IMG/VR virus record: IMGVR_UViG_3300032224_001181
Coordinates: 1 to 52,469 of that record
Length of the DNA: 52,469 nucleotides
Direction: 5' to 3' (one strand)
Source: a virus
A program made the position numbers and the translations under genes. Each line of letters starts with the position of its first letter. Within the stretch, counting starts at the first letter, position 1. The notes under the pieces were generated by a model. It ran no database searches. It worked only from the letters and a program-made list of their open reading frames with translations, and was not told where the DNA came from. Positions 43,894 to 52,123 of this stretch are shown piece after piece.

Positions 43894-44387
43894 AGATAGC
43901 AATAACAGGTGGTAACGGATTAGTAGGAAGTTGCTTTGTCCACTCCTATACAAAACGAGGTCATGAAGTAGTAAACATTTCTCGTTCGTTAGGTTATGAC
44001 TTTAATAATATTGATAGTATTGTTGCGGCAATTCTGCCGTGTGATGTGTTTATCAATTGTTTACATCTTAAAAATATCCAAACAACATTATTAGATATAG
44101 TATGGCATCACTGGAACCATACGACAAAGCACATTATCAATATTAGCACTTGCAATACATTACCAAATTTCAAGTCTAAAAATATAGAATATCACCAAGA
44201 AAAATTAACTTTAGAAGAAAAGCATTGGAGTTTAATTCAAAATGCAGTACTCGCACCTTCCATGTGCTTGGTGAAATTAGGTGACGGGCATGAAGATAAC
44301 ACTTGGAGTAACTGCGTTGAATATGTGGTAAACAGTATCGAAACTTCAAGCCCTAATTATCTGTTTGAGATGGCAGTATTTAAATGA
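43890..44387 (+). CDS. short NAD-dependent epimerase/dehydratase (SDR)-like protein
   Basis: A 165-residue protein, about half the usual SDR length. TGGNGLVGS (6-14) is the NAD-binding GxxGxxG, ISTCN matches the catalytic Ser/Thr strand and YHQEK at 101-105 is the YxxxK pair, so cofactor and catalytic residues are present. The C-terminal substrate domain is much reduced, so it may need a partner. Coupled to both neighbours by ATGA. Confidence 0.65.
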   Translation: MKIAITGGNGLVGSCFVHSYTKRGHEVVNISRSLGYDFNNIDSIVAAILPCDVFINCLHLKNIQTTLLDIVWHHWNHTTKHIINISTCNTLPNFKSKNIEYHQEKLTLEEKHWSLIQNAVLAPSMCLVKLGDGHEDNTWSNCVEYVVNSIETSSPNYLFEMAVFK

Positions 44388-45004
44388 ACATTATTATAGA
44401 TCAAATTAGAGACGGACTTTATACGTTTGATTTAGAGCTAGATTATAGTTACGATCGAGTAGTGTCCGAGTTTGAAAACGAATCTTGGGAATCTCATAAA
44501 GATCGTAAAGATACATCCGGCCTTGCTGGAGATCCTTATCAAGAAAGATCCGGATTGATGAATCCTAAAAGTCCTATGCTACAATCAATTAGAGATTATG
44601 TTTCTAGCAATCAAGTAAAGCAACAGGCCATTGAGTATCTATACCAACATCAAGGAAAGTATGTGAGTTCAATGTGGGAAGGATGGTCAGCTGAACAGAT
44701 GTACAACAATACATTTTGGGGATCTATATACAATAGAGATTATCCAGGTTTTGCTATTTCTAATCATTTAGATACGAGACTTCAAGTAGCAACTGCACTC
44801 ATTTATTTTACTGAGAAAGACGACGCAGATCAATCAACAACATACTATACATCAGAAAATAAAGACAATAAAATTAGAATAGAAAACGGTTTTGGAAAAG
44901 GTGTGCTACATTTGAACGATCACACCAGCTGGCATGAAGGTGCTAACAACTCTAATAAGACACGTTACTCGTTAATATGCGGATTACTAATTAAGGTGCA
45001 ATAA
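44384..45004 (+). CDS. Fe(II)/2OG oxygenase-like protein
   Basis: A 206-residue protein. HLD lies in AISNHLDTRLQVAT (about residues 126-128); the distal His is in HTSWHEGANNSNKTRYSLI, with Arg following. YYTSENKDN in the strand between is typical of phytanoyl/prolyl-hydroxylase-like sequences. Its stop overlaps the next start as TAATG. One of the thirteen HxD...H...R proteins here. Confidence 0.66.
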   Translation: MNIIIDQIRDGLYTFDLELDYSYDRVVSEFENESWESHKDRKDTSGLAGDPYQERSGLMNPKSPMLQSIRDYVSSNQVKQQAIEYLYQHQGKYVSSMWEGWSAEQMYNNTFWGSIYNRDYPGFAISNHLDTRLQVATALIYFTEKDDADQSTTYYTSENKDNKIRIENGFGKGVLHLNDHTSWHEGANNSNKTRYSLICGLLIKVQ

Positions 45005-46140
45005 TGGAGTTAAATTTACGAACTAACGAAACTTTTAATGTTGAAGTATCTAAAACCGAACGGTATTGGATACACACCAATCACGGTAAACTATTAGATA
45101 CCATATGTGGTAGTATGACCTACATCTATGGATACAGCAACGATTACATATTAGATAAAATGTATAAACAACAACGTCAAATTGCCTATCTAGATTTTAA
45201 ACATAATGAAATATGTGAATCAAGTAACCAATTGACCAAACTATTATGTGACGAAGGTCAGTTTGAAGGTATTGGTTATGCTGTAAGCGGTAGTGATGGT
45301 GTCGAATGTGCCATTGCTATGAACAATCAGTATTGGAAAGAACTAAAACAAAACAAAGCAAAGATTATTAGTTTCACTCCAGGTTACCACGGAGCAACTT
45401 TTCTAAATCGATCATTTAGAAACGAAGAACTAGGTCCTGCTATTGTAGTAGAAAGAACAACAGAAAAAAATACCCTTGAAAAAGTAGAATACCTGTTGAC
45501 CAATCGTAACGATATTGGTGCAGTTATAATGGAGTCAATTCCGTGGTCAAATGGGATTAATCCTTGGAGCAAGGACTGGTGGCATGCTATTAGAGAATTA
45601 ACAAACAAACATAATGTTAATCTAATTATTGATGATGTTATGGGAGGTATGGGAAAACTAGGACACAAGTTCAGCCATAAACAATATGATGTAGAGCCAG
45701 ATATAGTTGTGCTAGGTAAATCGTTAACTGGAGGCTATGCTCCTCTGAGTTGTGCTTGCACAGTCAAACGGATCAGCGATGTAATTTCTAATAACTGGGC
45801 CTACGGGCATACATGGCAACCAAATATGGCAGGTGTAGGTGCCGCATTGGCTGTTTGGGATTTATTTGATAGCAGTACCGTGATAGCCGTCAGTAAACGT
45901 ATGGAATTAATTGCATCATCTCTGCTTGACAGAGATCTAATAGTTGATTACAGTACTATAGGATTGATAACTTCTATGAAATTAATTAATCCTATAACAA
46001 GCGAAACTTATCTCAAGAATGGGTTAACTGGCGGGCCTAGCATTAAACATTCTATTACTATATGCACACCTTTAATTGCAGATGATGAATACTTTGCTGA
46101 ATTAGAATCTAGATTAGTTAGCTGTCTTACAGTGATTTAA
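45004..46140 (+). CDS. class III PLP-dependent aminotransferase
   Basis: A 378-residue protein, slightly short for the class. SGSDGVECAIAM is the phosphate loop, GYHGATFLNR the cofactor stacking segment, LIIDDVMGGMGKLG the Asp block and VLGKSLTGGYAPL carries Lys239 for the Schiff base. YGHTWQPNMAGVGAALA matches the subunit-contact loop. Such enzymes move the terminal amino group of diamines, omega-amino acids or amino sugars, and include glutamate-1-semialdehyde mutases. It ends the operon and overlaps the convergent gene by 27 bases. Confidence 0.88.
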   Translation: MELNLRTNETFNVEVSKTERYWIHTNHGKLLDTICGSMTYIYGYSNDYILDKMYKQQRQIAYLDFKHNEICESSNQLTKLLCDEGQFEGIGYAVSGSDGVECAIAMNNQYWKELKQNKAKIISFTPGYHGATFLNRSFRNEELGPAIVVERTTEKNTLEKVEYLLTNRNDIGAVIMESIPWSNGINPWSKDWWHAIRELTNKHNVNLIIDDVMGGMGKLGHKFSHKQYDVEPDIVVLGKSLTGGYAPLSCACTVKRISDVISNNWAYGHTWQPNMAGVGAALAVWDLFDSSTVIAVSKRMELIASSLLDRDLIVDYSTIGLITSMKLINPITSETYLKNGLTGGPSIKHSITICTPLIADDEYFAELESRLVSCLTVI

Positions 46141-47490
46141 GAAATACTCTAGATCTTCCGGAGTACCTATTCCCCACATTTGATTGATAGGTTTTACTTT
46201 AATTTTCTTGCCATCTTCTATAGCTTCATTAAACACAGGGCAAACATAAAATTCATTATTAGTGCGAATATCTTTGCTGATCATTTGCTCTGCATACTTA
46301 ACATAATCACTGCCTTTCTTCCAATAGTAGATACCTACTGTAGCATTATCGCTGATTGGTTTCTTCTCTGCAACTTCTGCAACAAAGCCGTTGTCATCTA
46401 TACGTGCAAATGACCATTTAGGATGTGTTGCCTTGAATGTTACAATACCGCCATCTATATCGTCTGCTGTAAAACCATATAGTGTTTCATTACTGTTCCA
46501 TTCAACAAACTGATCACTGTTAGCCATAAGCAAAGGTTCATTATTATCAATGTATTGTTTAGCCAACAAGGTAGTACGTGCGGCACCGTCAGTAATGCCA
46601 TCAACTTGCACAATATCGCATCCTGGAGCGATAAGACTTAACAGTTGTTTTAGATTGTATTTTTCATAGTGTGCTTTTTGAACTAGGAAGATATAGTGTG
46701 CTTCTATGTTTAAATTTTCAACAACAACCTGTATCATAGGTTTACCATTAACTTCAATTAAGGGTTTAGGAAATGTGTATCCTGCTTGTGCAAATCTACT
46801 GCCTGCTCCGGCCATTGGAATTAGTACATTCATCTTATTATTTCTCCATGGAATCTTTTTGGTGTTTACGCCGTTGACTATATCAACAGCTTCTTGTATC
46901 TTTTCAACTGTTAAATCGTTACTATTTTTTACAGGAACTAGATATGCTCCCGAATCAACAGCCCCTTGCCGGCCAATATGACTATCTTCTATAATAGCCG
47001 TAGTCTTAGGCAATGCATTCATAGCTGTCATGCATTTCCAATACATTTCGGGATATGGTTTGGATCTACTTACATCTTCATTTGACACAAAGTAATCAAC
47101 AAACTCCATAACCCCCACACTTAACAAAGCCAATTTAACTGTTTCTCTCACACTGTTACTTGCTACAGAAATTTTAATACCATGTGTGCTTATATATGCA
47201 AACATTTGACGTAACCTATCATTTCTAGGAAACTCTCTAATCAATTTAAAAGTAGCAGTCTGCTTATCGGTCCAGATTTGATTAAAGAATTTACGATCTA
47301 GTCCTTTAAGTTCTGAAAGTAGTTCTAGCTTACGAGTAGTATTCAATCCATCATATGTACTAAGATGTTCTTCTCGAGAGATAACAAACTGAGGACTGAT
47401 CCTAGAAAGTGCAGAATTAAGAGCTTGAAAATGTAGCTCTCGGCTTTCTATAAGCACACCATCTAAATCAAATATAATCAATTTGTTCAT
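46114..47490 (-). CDS. HAD phosphatase + sugar nucleotidyltransferase fusion
   Basis: A 458-residue bifunctional protein. The HAD domain (1 to about 215) has IFDLDGVL, VASNS, SKPYPEMY and IEDSHIG. The nucleotidyltransferase domain (about 219-458) begins NVLIPMAGAGSRFAQAGY, with FPKPLIEVNGKP, NSDQFVEW as metal aspartate and QMWGIGTPEDLEYF at the end. The usual pathway logic is: remove a phosphate, then activate a sugar-1-phosphate. Fusion of the two guarantees co-supply of a nucleotide sugar. It is the last gene of the four-gene minus block that also holds glycosyltransferase-like genes. Confidence 0.88.
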   Translation of the reverse strand: MNKLIIFDLDGVLIESRELHFQALNSALSRISPQFVISREEHLSTYDGLNTTRKLELLSELKGLDRKFFNQIWTDKQTATFKLIREFPRNDRLRQMFAYISTHGIKISVASNSVRETVKLALLSVGVMEFVDYFVSNEDVSRSKPYPEMYWKCMTAMNALPKTTAIIEDSHIGRQGAVDSGAYLVPVKNSNDLTVEKIQEAVDIVNGVNTKKIPWRNNKMNVLIPMAGAGSRFAQAGYTFPKPLIEVNGKPMIQVVVENLNIEAHYIFLVQKAHYEKYNLKQLLSLIAPGCDIVQVDGITDGAARTTLLAKQYIDNNEPLLMANSDQFVEWNSNETLYGFTADDIDGGIVTFKATHPKWSFARIDDNGFVAEVAEKKPISDNATVGIYYWKKGSDYVKYAEQMISKDIRTNNEFYVCPVFNEAIEDGKKIKVKPINQMWGIGTPEDLEYFLNHCKTAN

Positions 47491-48209
47491 ATAATTCTAT
47501 TGTGAAACAAGTTCCAGTAGTTATCTTGAACTTCTTTAAAAGTTATTTCTTCTGTCATTGGAAATCTAGCTATGAAATGAGGTTCCTTAATTTGAAACGG
47601 CAGGTATGTTATACGAAGTCCTTTGCTCTCAACATACTCACACCAAACTTTATGTATTCCACCGTCATCCTGATCTAATAATAGTAGATCGTCAGAAAGC
47701 AACTTCTTTATATTTTGATATGTAGAGAAAAAATCGCAGTCTGCAACAATAGTTTTATCACCATTTTGAGGTAGAAATCCTACCGCATTGTCATATCTAG
47801 AATTGATACCTGTAAAATAAGAAGCACTTTCTCTAAAAAATAAATCTGGTCGCATTACATATACATAGTCGTAGTCAATACCCGATTGTTCTATCAATTC
47901 AAACCCCATCAACCATCCTTTACGCATAATAAGGAATCCGTCCTTATCGTCAGGTAAGGGACTTACTTTAATAACGGCAGGTCTCTTGAGCAAGTCTTTT
48001 ATCTCTTCCTCAAATACTGGACGAAAAGTTTTTATTGGGTTAGGGGATAAATGTCGACCAATTGGCGGATTATGCAATTTGGTTATTTCCCAGGTATGAA
48101 AATAAACATCAATATCAATGTCTGTAACAATTTTATCAAGGAATTTCATAGTTTTACGACAATAGGGAAATGTTCTATACTCTCCAACTATAAGTACTGC
48201 TAATTTCAC
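47487..48209 (-). CDS. glycosyltransferase-like protein
   Basis: A 240-residue protein. LAVLIVGEYRTFPYCRKTM opens it, DVYFHTWE follows, then YDYVYVMRPDLFFR (about residues 114-127), whose RxD stands for the DxD motif in a family common in marine phages. PQNGDKTIVADCDFF and CEYVESKGL also fit. It probably uses the nucleotide sugar made by the neighbouring fusion enzyme, with which it is coupled by 4 bases. The acceptor is unknown. Confidence 0.55.
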   Translation of the reverse strand: MKLAVLIVGEYRTFPYCRKTMKFLDKIVTDIDIDVYFHTWEITKLHNPPIGRHLSPNPIKTFRPVFEEEIKDLLKRPAVIKVSPLPDDKDGFLIMRKGWLMGFELIEQSGIDYDYVYVMRPDLFFRESASYFTGINSRYDNAVGFLPQNGDKTIVADCDFFSTYQNIKKLLSDDLLLLDQDDGGIHKVWCEYVESKGLRITYLPFQIKEPHFIARFPMTEEITFKEVQDNYWNLFHNRII

Positions 48210-49090
48210 AATCTATCCTTAATATTTTCATATAATATATCTGCAATAACTTCGTGCCCTTGTCTTGTAGGGTGTGCGCAGTTAGTGATATAAGTTGAAG
48301 GTTTAGGTAATCCCATGTAATGATGATACCAGCCTCCAGAAGCTAAACTTTCATTTCCGTCTAATCTTAAAAGATATTGTAGGAAACTATCATAGCCTTT
48401 GGGGTAGATAAAATTACTCCAATCTATTTGATTAATAAGTTTTTTATGCTCAGGTTTTAAAAACGTTATAAGCCCGCATAGGGTTTTAATCAACCATGTT
48501 CTGTTTGCTCTGCCATCAAACGCACTTCCAAAAACAAATCTATATCCGTGTGCCTTGCAGTAAGTTTGTGCTTCTAAGATATTAAGGATTAACTCTACAG
48601 CTATAAAAACATCAGAATACACATGGTCGGAGTAGGCTTGCCATAACGATCTATTTTTTGCATTAGGATCTTGAGGATTTGGCCACATGGCTTCAAAAGT
48701 ATAATGGTCCTCAGTACTATAGTCTTTTCTTACAAAATCAAATCTTTCTAACCCGCTTAACATAAGCACTACAATTACTTCTTCAGCGTTTTCTAAATTA
48801 ACCTGTGTGTTAAGATATAGTTGCTTTACTGCCGCTCTGTTTCCTACTCCTGCGTGACCCATGTTAACTGGAATCCAACCTTTTAGGTGTTTCTGGCAGA
48901 TTTGATTTACCCAACTTCCTTCATATTGTTCAGCTATAAGCGAAGGCTTTTGAGTAAAAACTTCTATTTTATAGTTATTTTTCCAATAAGTCTCTTCAGA
49001 GTATGCGCCAACTCCTTGAGTATAGCTGTCACCAAGTCCTATTAAGACTTTAGATCCAGGAGCTATCTGTGGGATGTGTTTAGTGTACAT
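48206..49090 (-). CDS. SGNH/GDSL hydrolase-like protein
   Basis: A 294-residue protein, the clearest SGNH member. LIGLGDSYTQGVGA has the classical GDS nucleophile, NMGHAGVGNRAAV the Gly and Asn blocks, and NCAHPTRQGHEVIA the His in a CxHP form in place of DxxH. The last change may affect the catalytic Asp. No signal peptide is visible. It probably adds or removes acyl groups on a glycan of the same module. It overlaps its upstream neighbour by 11 bases. Confidence 0.75.
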   Translation of the reverse strand: MYTKHIPQIAPGSKVLIGLGDSYTQGVGAYSEETYWKNNYKIEVFTQKPSLIAEQYEGSWVNQICQKHLKGWIPVNMGHAGVGNRAAVKQLYLNTQVNLENAEEVIVVLMLSGLERFDFVRKDYSTEDHYTFEAMWPNPQDPNAKNRSLWQAYSDHVYSDVFIAVELILNILEAQTYCKAHGYRFVFGSAFDGRANRTWLIKTLCGLITFLKPEHKKLINQIDWSNFIYPKGYDSFLQYLLRLDGNESLASGGWYHHYMGLPKPSTYITNCAHPTRQGHEVIADILYENIKDRL

Positions 49091-50423
49091 TAAAGTATTC
49101 CTTGCAATACATAATTAGTTCTTTTGATGCTGGAGGTCTTATTTTTTTCTTAGCATGAAATAGATTATAGTTATGTTCTAAAATTGGTCTCATACTTTCA
49201 TACCAGGATATCTTATCTTCGATAGCATCTATCTGTTTAAGTACATCAATAATAGCCTGCATTCTATCCAAGGTTGGTAACTCATCGTACTCTTCACTTA
49301 TAAAATCGCTAAATGTTTTGTAGCCCATGTCTCTTAGTTTAGACAAGGACCCCTTGCCACCTAATATAATAAAAGGATGCATACATGCAATAGGCTTAAA
49401 AGTCTTTTCACTTATAAAAACAGATTGATCACTGTCCACAAATATGGGTTCGCTGACTACACTTATCCATGTGTCTTGACAAATATCATGTCTAATTCTA
49501 TTGATATAAAAAGAATCGTCCAAAACATTGTTAGGAGTACTATCTATCAATAAAGGTAGCATAGATCTTGCTTCCTGGAGAACTACAGGGTCTGGTTGCT
49601 GACCTTCTATTGAAACATATTCAAATGTGTTGGTGCTTACCAGTCCTGATTCTAACAATCCTGCTTTGTATAATTCTAAAAAGAACCAGGACCTATGTGG
49701 GCGGGGGCGTTTTTGCAAACAGTTAAAAGTCTTAATTGCATGTGTCTTTTTGTACTTCAATTCTTTGTCAAAACTGATAGTTAGATCTAGGCCTTCTGCG
49801 ATCCATTGCACGTGATTTTCAAAATGCGGAAACGGAATAGTCTTCATTCTATCTTTGATATTATTCGATGTACACCAATTATCATAACTACTTTCTACAG
49901 TTAGATCGCCGGTGGCATAAATCACGCCTGCTGGAGGTATGTTGTATTTGATAAATTGTGTGTGAAACCAATTCCATAGCCAAGGAACATGATATCCTTC
50001 TAAACATTGATCTAACAACAATACTGCGCGACCTTCTTGTAGGTCTTTTAGATATTTTGGGCTTAGCCAATGAAACAAACTGTTACCACCTTTAGGTTCT
50101 GTCCAATCTACAGGATGGTGTCTAACACCTGACGCTATCACATATTGTTGAGGAGCGTCTTCTACTCTAAATATTTGTTCACTAAGAACTATTTCTGTTT
50201 TACGTTTTTCATACAGGTCGTACTTGAGAGTAGTATCAGCGAGGATACAGGGATGAAACCTAGTTGCGCCTGATCTTAATATATCAGGGCACTGGGTTAG
50301 GTTTTCTTTACCTGGATCAATTTGTTCAAAAACAAAATTAAGCAGATAAGGTTTGGCAACTGTTGTAGAAGGATTCAAGTTCCGGAAAGGTCTTGAGAAA
50401 ATCTGTATTGCGTCGTCGATCAT
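49080..50423 (-). CDS. putative glycosyltransferase-like protein (exostosin-like)
   Basis: The frame is open up to 50480, but the upstream radical SAM gene ends only at 50338, so the first part overlaps it. I take the ATG at 50423 (447 residues, MIDDAIQIFSRPF), which has a weak GAG upstream; neither 50480 nor 50423 has a good Shine-Dalgarno, and a non-ATG start near 50340 cannot be excluded. FNCLQKRPRPHRSWFFLEL and SVFISEKTFKPIACMHPFI (about residues 345-365) then GYKTFSDF resemble a phage glycosyltransferase-like family with exostosin-type SEKxFxP segments. Product assignment is tentative. Confidence 0.5.
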   Translation of the reverse strand: MIDDAIQIFSRPFRNLNPSTTVAKPYLLNFVFEQIDPGKENLTQCPDILRSGATRFHPCILADTTLKYDLYEKRKTEIVLSEQIFRVEDAPQQYVIASGVRHHPVDWTEPKGGNSLFHWLSPKYLKDLQEGRAVLLLDQCLEGYHVPWLWNWFHTQFIKYNIPPAGVIYATGDLTVESSYDNWCTSNNIKDRMKTIPFPHFENHVQWIAEGLDLTISFDKELKYKKTHAIKTFNCLQKRPRPHRSWFFLELYKAGLLESGLVSTNTFEYVSIEGQQPDPVVLQEARSMLPLLIDSTPNNVLDDSFYINRIRHDICQDTWISVVSEPIFVDSDQSVFISEKTFKPIACMHPFIILGGKGSLSKLRDMGYKTFSDFISEEYDELPTLDRMQAIIDVLKQIDAIEDKISWYESMRPILEHNYNLFHAKKKIRPPASKELIMYCKEYFNVH

Positions 50424-51678
50424 ACTCAGTAAACCAATTGTAAAAATCTTTACGTCCTTCATTAATTTTTTTATCGTCATAATTTGTGTGTTTCATGTAC
50501 TCTACTACGCGACTAAACTTTTCAATTTCTAATTCTGAAAATTTATTTCTACGCATATATTCCAATGATATTTCCATATAGGGCATGTAATCATCTTTGG
50601 GCAATAGATTCATATCGTATTGCAAGGGCTCTTTTAGGTAAGGTGTATCAAAGCGGATACGTTGCTTGCGACTAAACCAGCTGTTGTATTTCCTACGCCA
50701 TTCTAGTATCTTAAACAACAATGAACTAAAGTTTGTAACAGTTAGTATGTTAAATGTACACATGAATGTAATTGGCTGTTTTGTCTTAGTTAGATATGTG
50801 TCTAGGTTCTTTTCCCATACAGCAAGATCTAAGCCAGTGCGTAGATACTCGGCAGGTGCTCCCCATGTATCTATACTGGTAAACAATTTGAAATGTTTGA
50901 TCTTGCCTTCTTTGAGTAATGCATTAACCTTAACGACCAAGCGTTCCATTAGCACAGGTTTAACTCCAAGGTTACTGTTGATATTAATCTCTAGATTGGG
51001 TTTTGGATTAACTGCTAGGTCATCCAACAACTTCCATGTTGACTGTTGTAGTAAAGGCTCACCACCTGTAATGCGTAAGATGTTTAGAGTCTTGCTGACT
51101 TCTGGCCACCACCGCCACCATGCTTCAACATATGGATTGGTTTCTTCTTCATAGATTGTAAGGTAGTCTATATCATTACGATGATTCTTAACCATTGTGT
51201 AAGGACCATGATCTTTGATTTCTTTATAATATGCAGAGCTATGCTTAGGATGGCAATAGCCGCATTTGAAGTTGCACTCATTACCAAAGCTGATTTCAAT
51301 GTATTCTGGATTTACAGGAGCTAGAGGATTAGCTTTGATAGCTCTAAGTCTTTCTTCTGTGTAGATACTGGCATTGCGTTCATGTCGATCGCTAATATGA
51401 TCTCCTTCCAATGCTTCTATGTTCCAACAATACTGACATCCGCTAGGTTTTTTACCATCTAGCATCTGTTGTCGCTCTAGTGTCTTCTGTGGAGTATTGT
51501 GCAATACGCCAGGATCTGCTAGATCTAATGGTATGTCGTGAGGGCGTGGGTGATAACAACTATGTGTCTGTCCGCTCTGTAGATAGATAGTTGTGTGGTG
51601 CCATTTAGCCAAACAAAATGTAGGACTTATCTCGTTAGCGATTGGTATTATTTTATGTATGCGACTTATTTCACTCAA
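50338..51678 (-). CDS. twitch-domain radical SAM protein, TTG start
   Basis: A 446-residue protein. N-terminal Cys22 (FCLAKW), Cys41, and CQYC (81-84) form the auxiliary set, CNFKCGYC lies at 135-142 and TGGEPLL at about 197. Third member of the FCxxxW twitch subfamily. The only possible start is TTG at 51678, because a stop codon lies four codons further upstream and there is no early ATG. GAGGG lies 6 bases before it and inside a long hairpin (51683-51732), so translation may be controlled by RNA structure. Confidence 0.85.
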   Translation of the reverse strand: MSEISRIHKIIPIANEISPTFCLAKWHHTTIYLQSGQTHSCYHPRPHDIPLDLADPGVLHNTPQKTLERQQMLDGKKPSGCQYCWNIEALEGDHISDRHERNASIYTEERLRAIKANPLAPVNPEYIEISFGNECNFKCGYCHPKHSSAYYKEIKDHGPYTMVKNHRNDIDYLTIYEEETNPYVEAWWRWWPEVSKTLNILRITGGEPLLQQSTWKLLDDLAVNPKPNLEININSNLGVKPVLMERLVVKVNALLKEGKIKHFKLFTSIDTWGAPAEYLRTGLDLAVWEKNLDTYLTKTKQPITFMCTFNILTVTNFSSLLFKILEWRRKYNSWFSRKQRIRFDTPYLKEPLQYDMNLLPKDDYMPYMEISLEYMRRNKFSELEIEKFSRVVEYMKHTNYDDKKINEGRKDFYNWFTEYDRRRNTDFLKTFPELESFYNSCQTLSA

Positions 51679-51682
51679 GAGA

Positions 51683-51732
51683 AACCCTCAGTAATTAAAA
51701 GCTATTTTCATAGTAGTAATTATCTGAGGGTT
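51683..51732 (-). promoter_or_regulatory. RNA hairpin covering the radical SAM ribosome-binding site
   Basis: Read on the minus strand, AACCCTCAGATAATTA (51732-51717) pairs with TAATTACTGAGGGTT (51697-51683), 15 base pairs with a single A bulge. The loop holds an inner CTAT-GAAA-ATAG stem with a GNRA-type tetraloop. The 3' arm includes GAGGG, the likely Shine-Dalgarno for the TTG start five bases downstream of the hairpin. It could hide the start until melted or opened by translation. It might instead be a terminator for the upstream small gene, since TTTCTCTT follows. Confidence 0.6.
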
Positions 51733-51740
51733 AGCTGGGT

Positions 51741-51860
51741 TTAACGATCTTGTGGTTTTGGTATTGAATTGATCAAATGGATCATTAGCGTGTGTATTGC
51801 TTCACCTAGTGTTTTAGGTACCCGAACTGCTTCCGCGAGGAAGTTATTGTGTAAAACCAT
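51741..51860 (-). CDS. 39-residue small protein
   Basis: A short ORF with a strong GGAG Shine-Dalgarno (51870-51867) before its ATG. The protein (start MVLHNNFLAEAVRVPK, end PKPQDR) is a mixed helical peptide without a family I recognise. It lies between the hairpin and the next small gene, all on the minus strand. The ribosome site makes it credible. Confidence 0.5.
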   Translation of the reverse strand: MVLHNNFLAEAVRVPKTLGEAIHTLMIHLINSIPKPQDR

Positions 51861-51870
51861 TGTGGTCTCC

Positions 51871-52122
51871 TTATTTGCCGCTGTAGTCTTTGACTACGCC
51901 GCCGTGACGCTCGCTTTGTCCCTTGGCTCCGGCTTTGCCTTTTAGGGGTTTTCCGGAACCTTTCTTGCCCTGTTGGCCGCTACCATCTGTGTGGTCGCTG
52001 TCATGGGCAGTATACCCTAGACTAACGCATTGGTTATAACGGACACGGCTCATACTGTGTCCACCTTTGCACTGGCTACGGGTTGGGTTTGCGATTTCTG
52101 ATATGAATTCAATGGCTCTCAT
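51871..52122 (-). CDS. 83-residue basic, glycine-rich small protein
   Basis: I choose the ATG at 52122 (MRAIEFISEIANP) because AATAAATA lies 5 bases upstream on the minus strand, in the same geometry as the 36809 gene, and the extension to 52170 overlaps the hydrolase gene. It has CKGGHSMSRVRYNQC near residue 20-35 and a Gly/Lys-rich tail (QQGKKGSGKPLKGKAG). Starts of the MRAxEF type are common among phage proteins of unknown role. No function can be given. Confidence 0.5.
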   Translation of the reverse strand: MRAIEFISEIANPTRSQCKGGHSMSRVRYNQCVSLGYTAHDSDHTDGSGQQGKKGSGKPLKGKAGAKGQSERHGGVVKDYSGK

Positions 52123-52123
52123 A

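Noticed and set aside
1716-46140. RiPP precursor peptide for the radical SAM enzymes
   Set aside because: The small ORFs I found (33 and 39 residues) lack a leader/core look and are not beside most radical SAM genes, so a peptide natural product is not supported.
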